From assembly GCA_019096065.1 (NCBI GenBank), contig JAGUCH010000004.1, positions 3,720,001 through 3,784,000 of the forward strand: a DNA stretch of 64,000 nucleotides, in the 5' to 3' direction. Origin of the DNA: Paracyclopina nana (Eukaryota > Arthropoda > Copepoda > Cyclopoida > Cyclopettidae). Both the position numbers and the translations under genes were made by a program. This document shows, piece by piece, positions 8,527-19,965 of the stretch. Positions within the stretch are counted from its first letter, which is position 1. Each line of letters begins with the position of its first letter. The notes beneath the pieces were generated by a model. It did not search any database. It saw only the letters and a program-made list of their open reading frames with translations, and was not told the DNA's origin.

Positions 8527-10413
8527 ATGTCGTTTGAATTGGCCTTCATACTCACCCTTTTGGGATCTGGCACTTGGGGCCTGTCCAACTACCCAAATAC
8601 TCAGTTCGTACTGGATGAGGCACTTTGCCATTCCGGACATGCCCTAGTTCCAGTTAGAGTGGTCCATCATCCTAGAATGGTGAAAAAGGCTATGGTGTTA
8701 GATACGAAGGATTACAGTGGCCTTTTGCAATCAACAATTGGCGTCCTGAATAATATTGACACCGTGGTAAAAGAAGTTAAGGACAAGGAGGACTTGGTCC
8801 ATATTGGGAATATGTTGGCAGTTGGAGAAGAGAGTACCCCTAACACCATCGACAAAGCTTGTTCCAAACGTCAAGGGTTTGTACCATTTGCCCCTAAAAC
8901 TTATGAAGACATGGACGTTTTTCTAGAACTATTACGTTATACGGCAAAGGAAAGCCCTCTTGCCACTAAGGTAACTTTATGTGTAAAGTTTCGGATCGTC
9001 AATGAGGTACCTATGTCCTTGGATGGGAAAACCACATTTCCTCAAGTGGGGTATGAGAAAAAACCGGATGATGAGATAATTGCAGGTTACCCGTGTATCA
9101 CGGGGTATTTCACTGTGGGACAAGGGCCGAGGACCATGACGTCAGTTAAAGCCCATGCACCACACAGTGATGGGAAGGCAACAATATGTGTTCAAAATGA
9201 CTTTGTCATCACCCATAAGGACTTTGTCAAATCTGAATTGTCTGGGAGGAAAAGCTTCCTTGAAAAGGCCTACAACGCCGTGATGGCCCTAGCAGAATCA
9301 GGTAAATCGACAAAATTCACCGATGGCATGATAGCAAATACCACTCCACTGAGAGTACCACCGAAAGTTTCTTTGGCCTTTCGACTACTGAAAGGTTTTA
9401 GCAAGGTATTTTTGAAGTCTGGATTATTACCAAATGATCTGCAGCAAGTATTGTCATATGCTGACACAGTTGTGCAATTTGCCAGAAACTTTGGGCAGGC
9501 AGGCACACGGTTCAGCTTACCAACTCTGGCGCATAATAGTGACAGAAATGCGGCCACCATTACTAATGTTTATGAACCTTTGGCGAACACTGAGCAGAGT
9601 GGAGACTTTGTCACTCAGGGAATAGTTGGGTATAAAGAAATGGACCCTACCCCTGAGGTCACATATCATATTGTGTCACGAAGCAAAGACGGATTCTTAC
9701 TGCATGATAGGTATTTGACCCGCCGAAATGATCTAGTGTTTGTGTCTCGGGAAATACCCATCTATAGTGATTGCTTCGTTCATGACCATAATTTAACCGT
9801 GTGTGAAAACAAGGACTTTGACTTGACAGAAGGAGTCCAGCACTGTGCTAAAGTACTTTTAGGGCTAGCTCTGGGTGACCCTTTTGACGCCTGTGAATTA
9901 GAGCCACTTAAAACTAACACGCTCACTGATGTGGGATGTGCTAATTATAAAGGGTTCTTAAATTTGGTCTCAAGTGCAATGATTAATAGGACTTGTTTAA
10001 ATGACTTCAAGAATTCGGTGGTATTGGAACCAGGATCCTATCAGATCCTTAGCAATTGTAAGGTTTCCCTTGGAACTCAAAGTACTGGATACGAGGACTC
10101 TCCTTGGGAAAGTGATATGGTGAAGTTCTTTACAAAATTCCCTGAAGATGAACTTGGAGGTTTATTCAATAATTGGGAAATAATCCTGACGGTGAGCCTA
10201 TTGTCTGCAGCACTGGGATTCACGTGTATGGGCATATTGATTTGGAAAAGGCGGCGAGTATGCAGCCGATGTTATGATGATGGAGGCTATGTGAGACCTA
10301 ATACGTCCCGCCCACGGCTTCGCTACAATAGAGGAGATCGCAAGAAAGATGCTGACCAAAATCAGCGCCTTACTGTGCGAATGAGTGGCCTGGGAGGCGC
10401 GACGTTAGTATAA
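8527..10413 (+). CDS. Intact virus-like type I membrane glycoprotein, 628 aa
   Basis: A single uninterrupted exon of 628 codons. Residues 1-19 form a clear signal peptide (hydrophobic core FILTLLGSGTWGL). A long ectodomain follows, with cysteines concentrated in the C-terminal third and N-glycosylation sequons such as NTT, NLT and NRT. A membrane span lies at about 552-573. A 55-residue basic cytoplasmic tail opens KRRRVCSRC. Architecture and the lack of introns resemble an envelope glycoprotein of an endogenous virus or env-bearing mobile element. Many arthropod genomes hold captured glycoproteins of retroviral, baculoviral or chuvirus type; I cannot assign one. No furin site or fusion peptide is obvious. 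The complete frame beside decayed neighbours suggests recent arrival or host retention. A host-specific intronless gene is the alternative. Confidence 0.65.
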   Translation: MSFELAFILTLLGSGTWGLSNYPNTQFVLDEALCHSGHALVPVRVVHHPRMVKKAMVLDTKDYSGLLQSTIGVLNNIDTVVKEVKDKEDLVHIGNMLAVGEESTPNTIDKACSKRQGFVPFAPKTYEDMDVFLELLRYTAKESPLATKVTLCVKFRIVNEVPMSLDGKTTFPQVGYEKKPDDEIIAGYPCITGYFTVGQGPRTMTSVKAHAPHSDGKATICVQNDFVITHKDFVKSELSGRKSFLEKAYNAVMALAESGKSTKFTDGMIANTTPLRVPPKVSLAFRLLKGFSKVFLKSGLLPNDLQQVLSYADTVVQFARNFGQAGTRFSLPTLAHNSDRNAATITNVYEPLANTEQSGDFVTQGIVGYKEMDPTPEVTYHIVSRSKDGFLLHDRYLTRRNDLVFVSREIPIYSDCFVHDHNLTVCENKDFDLTEGVQHCAKVLLGLALGDPFDACELEPLKTNTLTDVGCANYKGFLNLVSSAMINRTCLNDFKNSVVLEPGSYQILSNCKVSLGTQSTGYEDSPWESDMVKFFTKFPEDELGGLFNNWEIILTVSLLSAALGFTCMGILIWKRRRVCSRCYDDGGYVRPNTSRPRLRYNRGDRKKDADQNQRLTVRMSGLGGATLV

Positions 10414-11557
10414 TAACTGTATCAACCTTAATGTGATGTAAGCGATCAATGACACCTTTTTTATATTTTTAGAGCTTAAAAACTATTTCAAAAGCTGAAA
10501 AAGTTAGGGCCGGGGAATGATGGGCAATAAGTACATCATGTCTCTGGTGCACGTTACGACCAGAATAGGACTTGATTGGACCCCTCCAGTGGAACCTGTG
10601 GAAACCGTGGAGCCCGTGGAGCCGCCAGAAGTCCGGAAGGTTGCCCATTCACCGCTACATCACCACCTCAAAATCACAAAACCTCCCTTCTCAAAAAACA
10701 CCTTTTCATCTCCTCCAACTCTCTGATTGTTGCTGCTGTTGCTGCTACTACCTATGCGTTGAGCCTTACCTATGGCAATTCACCTGACCTTGAGTGGAGA
10801 AGTTGCTAGCCATTGTGTGGAGGAGTTGCTAGCTGCTACATAGAGAGGACCTGCAGCTGCATGATAACGGAGAGAAGCAGATGGAAGCTGATGGAACTTG
10901 CTGCGATGCATCGAGTGGAGAAGAAGGAGAAGACTCGGGGAGTTCGACGGGGGACTTCAGAGAAACAAGACATGGACCAAGTGCACATGGCCCATTGAGT
11001 GAGCTCTGCCCTGCTATTGTCCCACCAAAGTTCTCCAAAGTGTGCTGAGGCATGAAGAAGATGGCCACAAGAATATTTACTGCAGTACTTATTTCTTTGT
11101 ATTTGCTGCCATTAATTTGTGTGGTGTTAAAAGCTGAGTGAATAAGACAACCTTGTTTGACTTTGTTCGACCATAACTTGTATAGAGGTTTCCGGGGCAG
11201 TTATGCATCCTCGTCTGAGGCTGTTGAGGCCGTTGAGGATGTGGGTAGGAGGCCCAATCACAGGTCTACAGCACTGAAGCTTGCCATGTGATGTGTCTCG
11301 CCGGAGTTGGAGCACCGAGGCTGCGGCTTTGGGTCCAAGGCGGGTAGACATCCGGCCAGCACCCGGAGGCTGCGAACGGTACCGTGACCATGAAGCCGAT
11401 GCTAACCATCCTAGGCTTCAGAGGGTGTGACCGTCGCACACCATTAATTTTGCCAAAAGTACGCTGTATTTATCCAACGGCGTAACTGCGGAAAAAACGC
11501 GTCTTCCCGAAATTAAAAATAGAATTAGTTCTAGCTGAGCCTGTGACTTGATGACTG
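10414..11557. other. No gene seen
   Basis: Short overlapping ORFs have no protein-like character. A short degenerate repeat of GTGGAACC/GTGGAGCC units lies near 10590-10625. Confidence 0.5.
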
Positions 11558-11987
11558 CAGGGTGACCAGCAAATTTGAGCGGGTTGTAGCCAGATTTTCC
11601 CCTAAAATAGCCAAAGAAAAATTGCTAAAAATAGCCACGAATTGGTGAAAAATAGCCACATTTTTAGGAATTCTCTAAGTAATATTAAATTATTATGAAA
11701 AAGCTTCCAATTTTTGGGATTGCTGTGGCTGAAATCAAAGATTTAATAATGATTTTCTTCGTATATTGGTAGCAAAAGATTTTTTAAAAAGTCAGCCATT
11801 TTTGCAAACTTCATTTTCCCCCTGCTTTTTTCATGATTTTCAAGCGTTTATTAAGTAAAAAGATCAAATTTTCTGACTTTTCAAAAATAGCCACAAATGG
11901 CTATGGCTATTCGGCCTAAATTTCCGCAGCCACACTTGGGTCAAAAATAGTCACTTTGGCTATAAATAGCCACATCTGGTCACCCTG
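11558..11987. mobile_element. 430-bp miniature inverted-repeat element
   Basis: The element begins CAGGGTGACCAG and ends with the exact reverse complement CTGGTCACCCTG. It is flanked by TTGATGACTG and TTGATGAGTG, a 10-bp near-identical target duplication. The interior has no ORF but many copies of AAATAGCCAC or its complement. Ends starting CAGGG fit hAT elements, though the 8-bp duplication expected there is less clear than a 9-10 bp one, which would fit a Mutator-like element. It is non-autonomous. Confidence 0.75.
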
Positions 11988-13015
11988 TTGATGAGTGCCG
12001 CTGATCGGCTGACGCCTGAATGGGCTAACTTGAGAGATCGAGTCATTGCTGAGAGCTGAGTTTTTATTAAGTCGATAAGCTTGAAACCAAAACCAGAATC
12101 TCAGCTTGGAAAAGGGAGCTGAATAAAAGCATTTAAAACTTAAACGACTTTTGAAAGGCGAAAATTGAAACGGAGCGTTTTGTTTTGGTTCGAAAATTGG
12201 CAATCACGTGTGCGCTCAGCACGTGCGCTTTGTTTTGATTTTGGTTTGACCAGTGCATCGCTGCTTGCTTGGCTAACGCATACAGCTTTTTAAGGCCAGT
12301 TTAAGCTCGGGCGGAGCAACATTCAAGAAAATCAAAGGTAAGTGACAAAGACGTTGAATCCATCTCGACTTAGTTTTGTATGATGATCCAAGCTTCCTAA
12401 GCTGCTTTCACTTTTTTGCAGCCAGCACAGTGTACTGTAAAGCGTATGATAGAGATTGACTCAAAGCAGCCTGCCTAATTATATGCATTCTTTGTTGCTA
12501 GAAAAAGCAATCTGTATTGAGTATGTTGGGAGGCTGGAAAAAGGAAGACTCGCTGTAAGGGACACTACAACCGAAAGGAACATTGAAAATCATGCAAAAT
12601 TAGCGGTACGAAAAATTGGCCTTTAGCTGTGGCAATGCATGCATGAACAAATGAAATGATATATTTTTATAAAAGCCACCAAAGCCAAATACTATTTTGC
12701 TGCTTTTCAAAGCTTACTCGTTTTAGCTCATAATTTATGGCTGGCAGTGCTCTCATGACTATAAGTCAACACCAAGTTCTTAAAATACCTATACGCACCT
12801 ACCTCCAAAATAATAATTCAGTTGCAGTTGCAGGAAGGAATGTTACTTCTATTTTTTTAGATGATACTTTTTCTTTTTTTTTTCAATAACCAAGGTTTGG
12901 GTCCAAAAGCCCCACTTACAAAGAAGTCTTTCTATTGGTGTAGTTGATTTTTGTTGGAGCAATATAACATAAGCGCTAGAAGCTTAGGCATTTTATAACA
13001 ATCAAACCTTACTAC
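11988..13015. other. No gene seen
   Basis: AT-rich sequence with no supported ORF. A good splice donor (AAAG|GTAAGTG) at about 12337, downstream of an A/T-rich promoter-like segment, could mark a non-coding 5' exon, but no partner was found. Confidence 0.4.
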
Positions 13016-13625
13016 TTACACTTTGACTTGCTCATTTGGGAATTTCACAGAGTTGCTGCTTCTCAATTTAGGCTCTCCTCCCAATCTTGATGAAATGACT
13101 GCACAGCAAGTCAAGAAAAAGGTGAATTATTCATCAAAGACCTTGGTACAAAAGGGACTTACTCCTTTGACTGGCCATTTTCAAGGCTCGCATATGAGTT
13201 AGTCCCATTTCACTCATCTCATCACCCATTTTGGAGGCTCTTCCTCTCAAAAAGAAATTATGCAATGCTGCAGAAGAGGGGATCTCTCCATTTTTCTGTG
13301 ATCTCATTCTCAAAGATTTTGGCTCTAAATCAGCCAACTGTACTGGTGGAATTCTACCAATTTTTTCGAGGGCTTTCATTCCCTTGATTTTTGTGGTGGT
13401 TTTAGCCTCAATAAAGGCATCAATCAACTGCGCCAAGTTATTAGAACTGGTCAACCTGACCTTTTTAATTTCATCTGGAAATCAAGTCAGTTTTTTGCTT
13501 TGCTTTCTGCTGACTAGATGCTTCTCACCTGATAGCTTTTGCTGAGGGCTGCAAGATAACTGTTTTACTGCCAGCACCATGAAAATAATTAAAGAGGTTA
13601 AAAAGGCTCCATTTTTGTGTACCAT
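13016..13625 (-). CDS. Orphan secreted protein, 3 exons, 163 aa
   Basis: Exons 13529-13625, 13163-13474 and 13016-13098 join in matching phase through introns of 54 and 64 bp with GT-AG ends. The product opens with a strong signal peptide (hydrophobic core AFLTSLIIFMVLAV, likely cleavage after Leu-Ser-Cys). A Lys/Ser/Met-rich mature chain without conserved cysteines follows. No pro-peptide cleavage array or known domain is visible. It is next to the C-type lectin gene on the same strand, which also encodes a secreted protein with a basic tail. The clean joining of three exons supports a real gene; function is unknown. Confidence 0.6.
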
Positions 13626-14399
13626 GCTGTATTCTGTGCTACCAGAAATGCAAAAGGTAAATAATTGCACAAGCTCCTATTTCAAAAGGAATCTGCTCTT
13701 TTATATGCCATTTCTTATCAGACTTGAATTAACATTTCAGAAAAAGGAATCAAAGTACGGGTGGACTTGGCAAATAAATCGTAAAGCACATTTTGGTAAA
13801 AGTGGGACAAAAAATGTCTGAAACCAATAACAACTGTGAAATTTGCTCTAGATAAAGCAAACTAACGAGAAATCATGTGCTAAGCGCAATATTGCGAATC
13901 TCCATTGTAAAATCCTTTTTTCCAACTAAATCGGCGAATAAGGATTATTTTGAATAAGCTGATAATGAAACATGAGTATCTCAATTGAGCTCAGGGAATG
14001 ACAGGATTACGTTTTTGCCAGCAAAGGTTTCGCTGTATTTTACATCAGTTTTGAACTTTTAATTACCGGAATGTGCTACGTTAATGTGTATTCTTGCTTT
14101 GGCTTGGCCCATTGATTGAATTTATGTCATTTGAAATTAATTAGATTACTTTAGTTACACTATAGAACAGTTAATTTTAAATTACAACATCCTTGTGTGC
14201 TTTTTAGCAACGTGTTTCAAAATGAGAATAAGATTTCTCATGTCAATTATGAGCTAGTGCTGTATCTTAATCCCCTAAAATCATTTTCAAAGAAATACCG
14301 AACCACTGTACTTTTTGACAGAGTGACCTTTCAATTTCCTTGCTCTCGTTCTGCTGATTGATGAAAGATTGCAAAAAATTACGGTTTATTTGATCGCAA

Positions 14400-15424
14400 T
14401 TAAGATGAGGAGGCATTCGTTTTCTTTTTGTTTTTCACCCTTTTTGTTCTCTTTGTAGGCTCAGCTAATTTTCCCACTTTCAACTTTTTGTATCCAGCAG
14501 CTTTTGATGCACGTTTTCGTGCTCCTTAAAAAAATACTTTTTGGAAGCATCAATAACAAAGTATTTGAAAACTAACCAGACTTTTTGTCGTTTCTTGTGC
14601 TATTTTTGCCCTGTGCCTTGTCCACACTTGGCTTTGTGTTGCCATAGTAAGCATTGTGCATATCTTGATATCCCATCGTTTTGCCCTCCTTATTTTGGAT
14701 GTCGATGGCTGCCAATGGGGCAATCGTTGCAATTGTGTCTCCACTCAAATCCTGCTTATTTCTTGACTTCATCTGTGGCTCCTTTTCAACCTGTTGCTTA
14801 AGGGCACAAATGAAGTGATTTTTCTCCTTGCAATCTCTCCTTGGTGGATAATTGACTCCATCTTTTTTGGATACAGCGAAACAAAACTCAGCAGCTGTGG
14901 AACGCTAGAGCGAAATTCCATTTTTCAAGGGATATAGGAAAACTTTAGACTTTGTCTGCCTATCAATTTTATATCCATCAAGAAAGCTTACTTTTTCCTT
15001 CTTTTTTGGAGGGTCATGGCTGCTGCTGTTGTTGAGGACTAAAGCTGCTTTGAACCCGTTGTACTTTTCTCCTCCTTTTACTTTCAAAGATATCCAGTAA
15101 TTGCCTTTACTGAGGCACACCACTGATGAAAGGAAGCTGAGCACCTCATGCTTGATTTCTCTTTTGAATAAAAAAAGCTAGCATGGATTATTTTCAAAAA
15201 GTCTGGCATTTTTGCTACCTTGTGTCAAGGGTTAACAAGGATGCATTGTGTTTCTCACAAAACTTGTAGGCTTCATTTCTGGCCATTTTGCCCCAGGAGA
15301 AATATAGGCACCGGTTCGCAACTTTGACGTAGTTTTTGGGGCATTCGCCACCCTGAGCATGTGATGATCTCACTGTGGCCAAAAGCGCCATAAAAAAGCA
15401 AATATCCCTCCTGTCACAAAGCAT
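14400..15424 (-). pseudogene. Secreted C-type lectin-like gene with one premature stop
   Basis: Exons 15219-15424, 14577-15160 and 14400-14524 join in phase. The product has a signal peptide (core ICFFMALLATV), then a C-type lectin-like domain. The domain opens with ECPKNYVKVANRCLYF and FCEKHNASLLTLDTRE, continues with NYWISLK, and closes with an RRDCKEKNHFIC motif that supplies the conserved C-terminal cysteines. A C-terminal extension ends in a very basic tail (Lys/Arg-rich, about 40 residues). The only defect is a TAG at 14905-14907 before the last cysteines; the frame resumes unchanged on both sides. A single-base change of Trp TGG to TAG would explain it, so this may be a fresh pseudogene, a null allele or an assembly error. 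Carbohydrate-ligating residues (EPN/QPD, WND) are not evident. Confidence 0.6.
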
Positions 15425-17620
15425 TGCCTTGACGTGAATGAAAATGATCAAAGGTAGACAATATGGCTTAATAGCATATATCAAAAATGAAGCTTTATTT
15501 ATGAAAATGTCCATAATGCTTGGAATAACTTGAGTCATTCCATAAGGGAAAAGCTATGTGACATTGCCTCAAATAACTTATATTTGACATTCACGTTTTT
15601 CATTGCGTTTCACAGTTGTTTGCCATGCCCTGATAATATTTCAAAAGGAGGCCAGAAAATGACAGCTTACTGACAATAAGCAAAAATCTAATTGAATTTT
15701 GTGCTTTGTGCCAAAAAATTAGATTGAAGTCGTGACAAATTGCCACCAAATCCAATAAGAGAAAAGCACTTGTACTTTGGGCCAAAAAAATAGCTTGGCA
15801 AATATTGCCTTATTTTTGGTGCACTTTTTTCGAGCAGCTTTTGGCCATGCTCATCAAAAGCTAAGGAAATACTTTTCATCGTTTTAGTCTACATAAGTAT
15901 TTTTCTCCTCTCTGCTACAAATTAGGGAGGCCTAAAAGTGAACGAGCAGATATTCGGCCGTGATATGTGAAAGCAGTTGACCTGCAGAAATTCTTGCGTC
16001 CTCTATCTTGCCGGACTTTTAAATTGAAATTAGAAGCAATTAAGCTAGTTATCAATTCTGAAATGCAGAAAGACTTTTTTAAAAGCTGCAACATCTGCTT
16101 ATTTTTTGAGAGAAAAGAATCATCGACTGTCAGAAAAGCAGGCGAAAATTCGTTTACAAAAAGTGTTGGCAAATGTTAATAGTATTTTACTTGCTGCTTT
16201 TCGGGACTGAGAAGGTAAGTAAAAATTGCCCTAGGTGAGTAAATGAAACCAAGCCGAATCTTGAACCGAGCGAAGCGAGGGGAATAGTGAGGCGAGGTTT
16301 TATTTTACTCACCGAGGGCATTATTTACGTTACCTTCGAAGTCCCGAGAAGCAGCAAGTCAAATTTTATTAACTGTGACCGATTTTCCGAGCGAAATGAA
16401 CTTGCCGGAATGCCATGTTGTGACGTCACGGGGTTTGCAAAAAGCTGACACGATCGGCAAAGTGAATTTACTCGCGAGTAAAACCGGTTACAGTTAGTAA
16501 AAATATTTTCATGCATGTGACATCACTACGCTTACCCTTTCTTTCCTGAGGAGTGAACTAGCACTATTTTATACTCTTCCAAGAAATAAAAAAGAGACAT
16601 CAAGATTTCTCCCTTCACAACCCCAAGGGATTTTTCTCAAGATCTCTCCCTTAGGCCGCGAAACCATAATTTTTGGTAACCTTCCTAGCTAGCGTAAAAG
16701 TGTCCCATAAAAATGCTTTTAAAGCTCAGAAATAATTATCATACACTGTAAGCTTTTCTTTGAGCTAATGTTTGGTTTTTAGCTGAGGAGCAAAAAATAT
16801 TGTTCTGCTTTCCTAAGTGTGAAAAGTGGCAAAAAGTTCTGAACCCTAAAACAGCAAGATGCGTGTGCGAAAACTAAGTAATTTATCTTGACCCCCAAGT
16901 GAAAGCCTTGAGAGGTAAAACGAAGGCCATGGCCTTTTTTCTGAATCAAATATGAACATCGTCTCAAGTAATGTGCTCTCCACTAGTGGCTACTTGTACT
17001 ATAGTATATAGAAGCGCATCCTGGCAAAAAATGCAATTAAGCTTATAAGTTTAACTTTTAGAGAGGAAAACTTTTGAAGGCTTTTAAGCTAATGTGCTTC
17101 AAAAGCTAAAAAAATTACTATGTTTTCGTGTGACTGGAATTTCGCGAAATTGCAGTACACACTCGAGGAATTTCAAGGCAATTGCAAAATTATGCTACTT
17201 TATCTGTGCTGGAAATTAATAGGGGTAGCATATTTCAAGTACGAATGCATAGCGTAGCCTTCAACTTGAATTTACGTCAATCTCTCACTTTTCACTGAAG
17301 GTAATTTGAGTGAAGCTACAGTAATGTAGTTGCTTTTTCTCCCATTTACTACTGTAATTCCACATTGATCTCTATTCTGTGCAGTAATGTTGAAATGTAG
17401 CAATTCGGTACAGCACTCAGCTTTTAGGATTCTTCCCTCCAAAAATACATGGCAGAAAACTTTTTTAATTTTTTTTGTACATATGTACTATGTGAAAAAA
17501 GATAGCAGGAAAGTAGCAAGTTGCAACTCCTTGACACATCCGAGTGTGTGCACGTAAAGGGAAAGCAAATTCAGGCCAATTTTGCGTGTCAGTCTAGGCC
17601 TGATCGTTGTGTGCTGAGAA
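15425..17620. other. Intergenic stretch with one foldback repeat, no gene seen
   Basis: Several short ORFs lack protein character. The only structure is the inverted-repeat element at 16185-16500. A TCAGTC initiator-like sequence lies at about 17589, just before the calmodulin-like gene. Confidence 0.5.
16185..16500. mobile_element. Foldback element copy 1 (nested inverted repeats)
   Basis: A hairpin spans about 16185-16362: the left arm TTGCTGCTTTTCGGGACT pairs with AGTCCCGAGAAGCAGCAA, with further imperfect pairing inward. It is followed by a second inverted repeat: AACTGTGACCGATTTTCCG at 16370 pairs imperfectly with the arm at 16452-16496. The same two-part structure recurs at 58111-59040. 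No ORF is present. Confidence 0.65.
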
Positions 17621-18568
17621 ATGGCTGACACTTTACCAGCAGACTTGGTAGTATTATATCAAGATGCATTTGCTCATTTTGACACTGACAACGATGGTAT
17701 TATCACAACAAAAAGCCTCGGACCTCTTCTGCGATTTTGTGGAGAAAATCCAAGCGAAGCTGAAGTTCAGGTAAGACTTTCTTCCTTTTCAAAGAGGTTT
17801 TCTTTTCTGTACTTTGATTGGTACTTCTCCTTCTCCATAAAAGCTTTTAATCAAGTACTGCCTTGAGTGCTAGATGGAATACAAAACAGGAGCCGTTTTA
17901 TGCTCAAGATGTCTAAGCTAAGCAGGGATTAGAATGAAGCTTTTTCATGAATAATAAAAATTACAGAGGCACACTGCTTTAATTCATGGCTTTGTGGGTG
18001 CGCATAGCTAATTCATCTTCGTATTTAGTTATTTATGCATGAAGAAAATTAAGTATGAAATACTATATTTTGCATTACTTAATTTAATTTTTAATGTATT
18101 CTAAACCTCCTTTGAATTAATTAGACATAGGTCAACCTAGTTTCTCATCACATTTTATCAGTTCATCTGGTTTAATAACTAAGTTTTTTTTATCTTTGCA
18201 GGACATGGTGAATGAAGTGGATAAGGATGCCACAGGTGATATCAAGTTCCCGAATTTTTTAGATTTGATGTCAAACAAATTTTCGGACAACAATGCAGAG
18301 GATGAAATCAGAGAAGCCTTCAGGGTTTTTGATAGTGTAACTATTTTGCTGGTACAACCTGTAAAGTATTTTATTCACCTCCAGCTCCTCTTCCTAGGAT
18401 GGGAATGGGTTCATCAATAGACAAGAGCTGAGGGCTGTCATGATGAATTTGGGAGAAAAATTGACTGACGAAGAAATCGAGTGTTTAATTGATGATGTGG
18501 ACATTGATGGTGATGGCCAGATCAATTATGAAGAGTTTTATATCATGATGACCTCAGCTGGCAGATGA
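17621..18568 (+). CDS. Calmodulin-like EF-hand protein, 151 aa
   Basis: Exons 17621-17770, 18202-18336 and 18398-18568 join in phase 0 to give 151 residues, close to calmodulin (149). Four EF-hand loops are visible: [36 protein letters not shown] and [12 protein letters not shown]. Loops III and IV have the canonical Glu at position 12. Loops I and II end in Ser and Asn, so the N-terminal lobe probably binds calcium weakly or not at all. That pattern departs from true calmodulin and is more like troponin-C or divergent calmodulin paralogs. It likely acts as a cytosolic calcium sensor. The start is the first ATG after a likely transcription start near 17589. Confidence 0.85.
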
Positions 18569-19965
18569 TCGTCCCCGTTCTTTTACTATATGCTTTCTGA
18601 TCATGGCAATAAAGTCACCAATTACCTAGTGCAACTTGATTATTACCCTTTTAATTCTCTAGCTAAGAATCGGGTTAGCGAGTCAAACAAGTTAAGCGTA
18701 GGCCAGCTAGGGTTGCTTAAATGTATGTTGCTTTGTCTCCAGCTGATATTTGAACTACTAGAATTACAATGGTTTGCCGTATCCTAAAGTAAAAATGAGG
18801 CTCTAGCATGAATAGACTAAAACATTCTAGTAGTATATAGCTTGAAACTTAGGCAGTTAAGATGGCTTCTTTGATTTGTTTAGTCAACCCTAGAACTACT
18901 AGTTCTTAGCGGCATAGTATTAAACTAAAATTAGGTGTACTTTAATGGAAAATTATTTTGAACCTAGTTGATTATCACAAAAGTGCTGTCACTTTTGTCC
19001 AAATGGCGCATGTTACAATTTTAGCAGTTTAGCGTAGTAGTGAGTAAAGTCTGTTGCAGGCTGGATGTTGGCAGCTGACACAAAGTTTGACAAGACATAC
19101 CTAAAATCCAGCAGACCATCGAAGAAGCAAAGTGGCATTAGAATGCTACTAACTGATCCAGCAAGTAATTTTCCATAAATCACATCATTTGATAGAATCT
19201 ATGCGAGTTACCTTCATGATGCGCGCAAATGCTTGTTTTGCCATTCAAAATTCAGCTGGTTTTAGATTTAGTACAGTTGATTACTCCAGAGGGCACATAA
19301 TACAATAAAAAGCAATTTTTGCATGTTGTTAAGAAAGCCTCGATGGTTGAGGCCAGTTTCCTATTCATTCAGGAGAAGAATGGGCGCAATGTCGAGGCAA
19401 ATGAAACGAATCCTTCATATGAGACTGGGTAATTAGAAAGCCATGAACAAAATGGTTTTTCCATTGTTTTAGTGAGATTTTGAAAGTAAAATTACTTTTG
19501 ACCTGTGGCATATTAGAAAGCTATCACACTAATGAAAGTCATACTATTTTCATCTTCAGGAAATAATTAAAGTGACGAAAAATGAAAGCTTGTTTTGTAC
19601 CTTGTGAGGACACGCATATTTTTGACTACAAATTGGGCATTTCTAAACAGGCTTATTAAATAAGGCGTAATTTATATCAGCTCGTTTAAGCGTAAAAATA
19701 TACTATAGCTTCATTCAAGAGGAAGCTGAACTATTTCACAATGTAGCGCAAAGTTTGAGTTACGTAAAATAAAAAAGTGTCACTCTCCATTTTGGCAAGC
19801 TGCTGCTCAGAGATGCGCTGAATGTGAAAACCAGGAATTCTATGCTACGGCAACAAGTGTGCAAAACCTTGTTCAAGCCCGAGTGTGATCTAGAACAGAT
19901 CAGGTATTGAACAATATACTATGATAGACAAGCAGCCTCTTTCAAGGCTTAGTTCTGTTAATAAA
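18569..19965. other. No gene seen
   Basis: 3' flank of the calmodulin-like gene and 5' flank of the glycosyltransferase gene. AT-rich, with no supported ORF or repeat. Confidence 0.5.
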
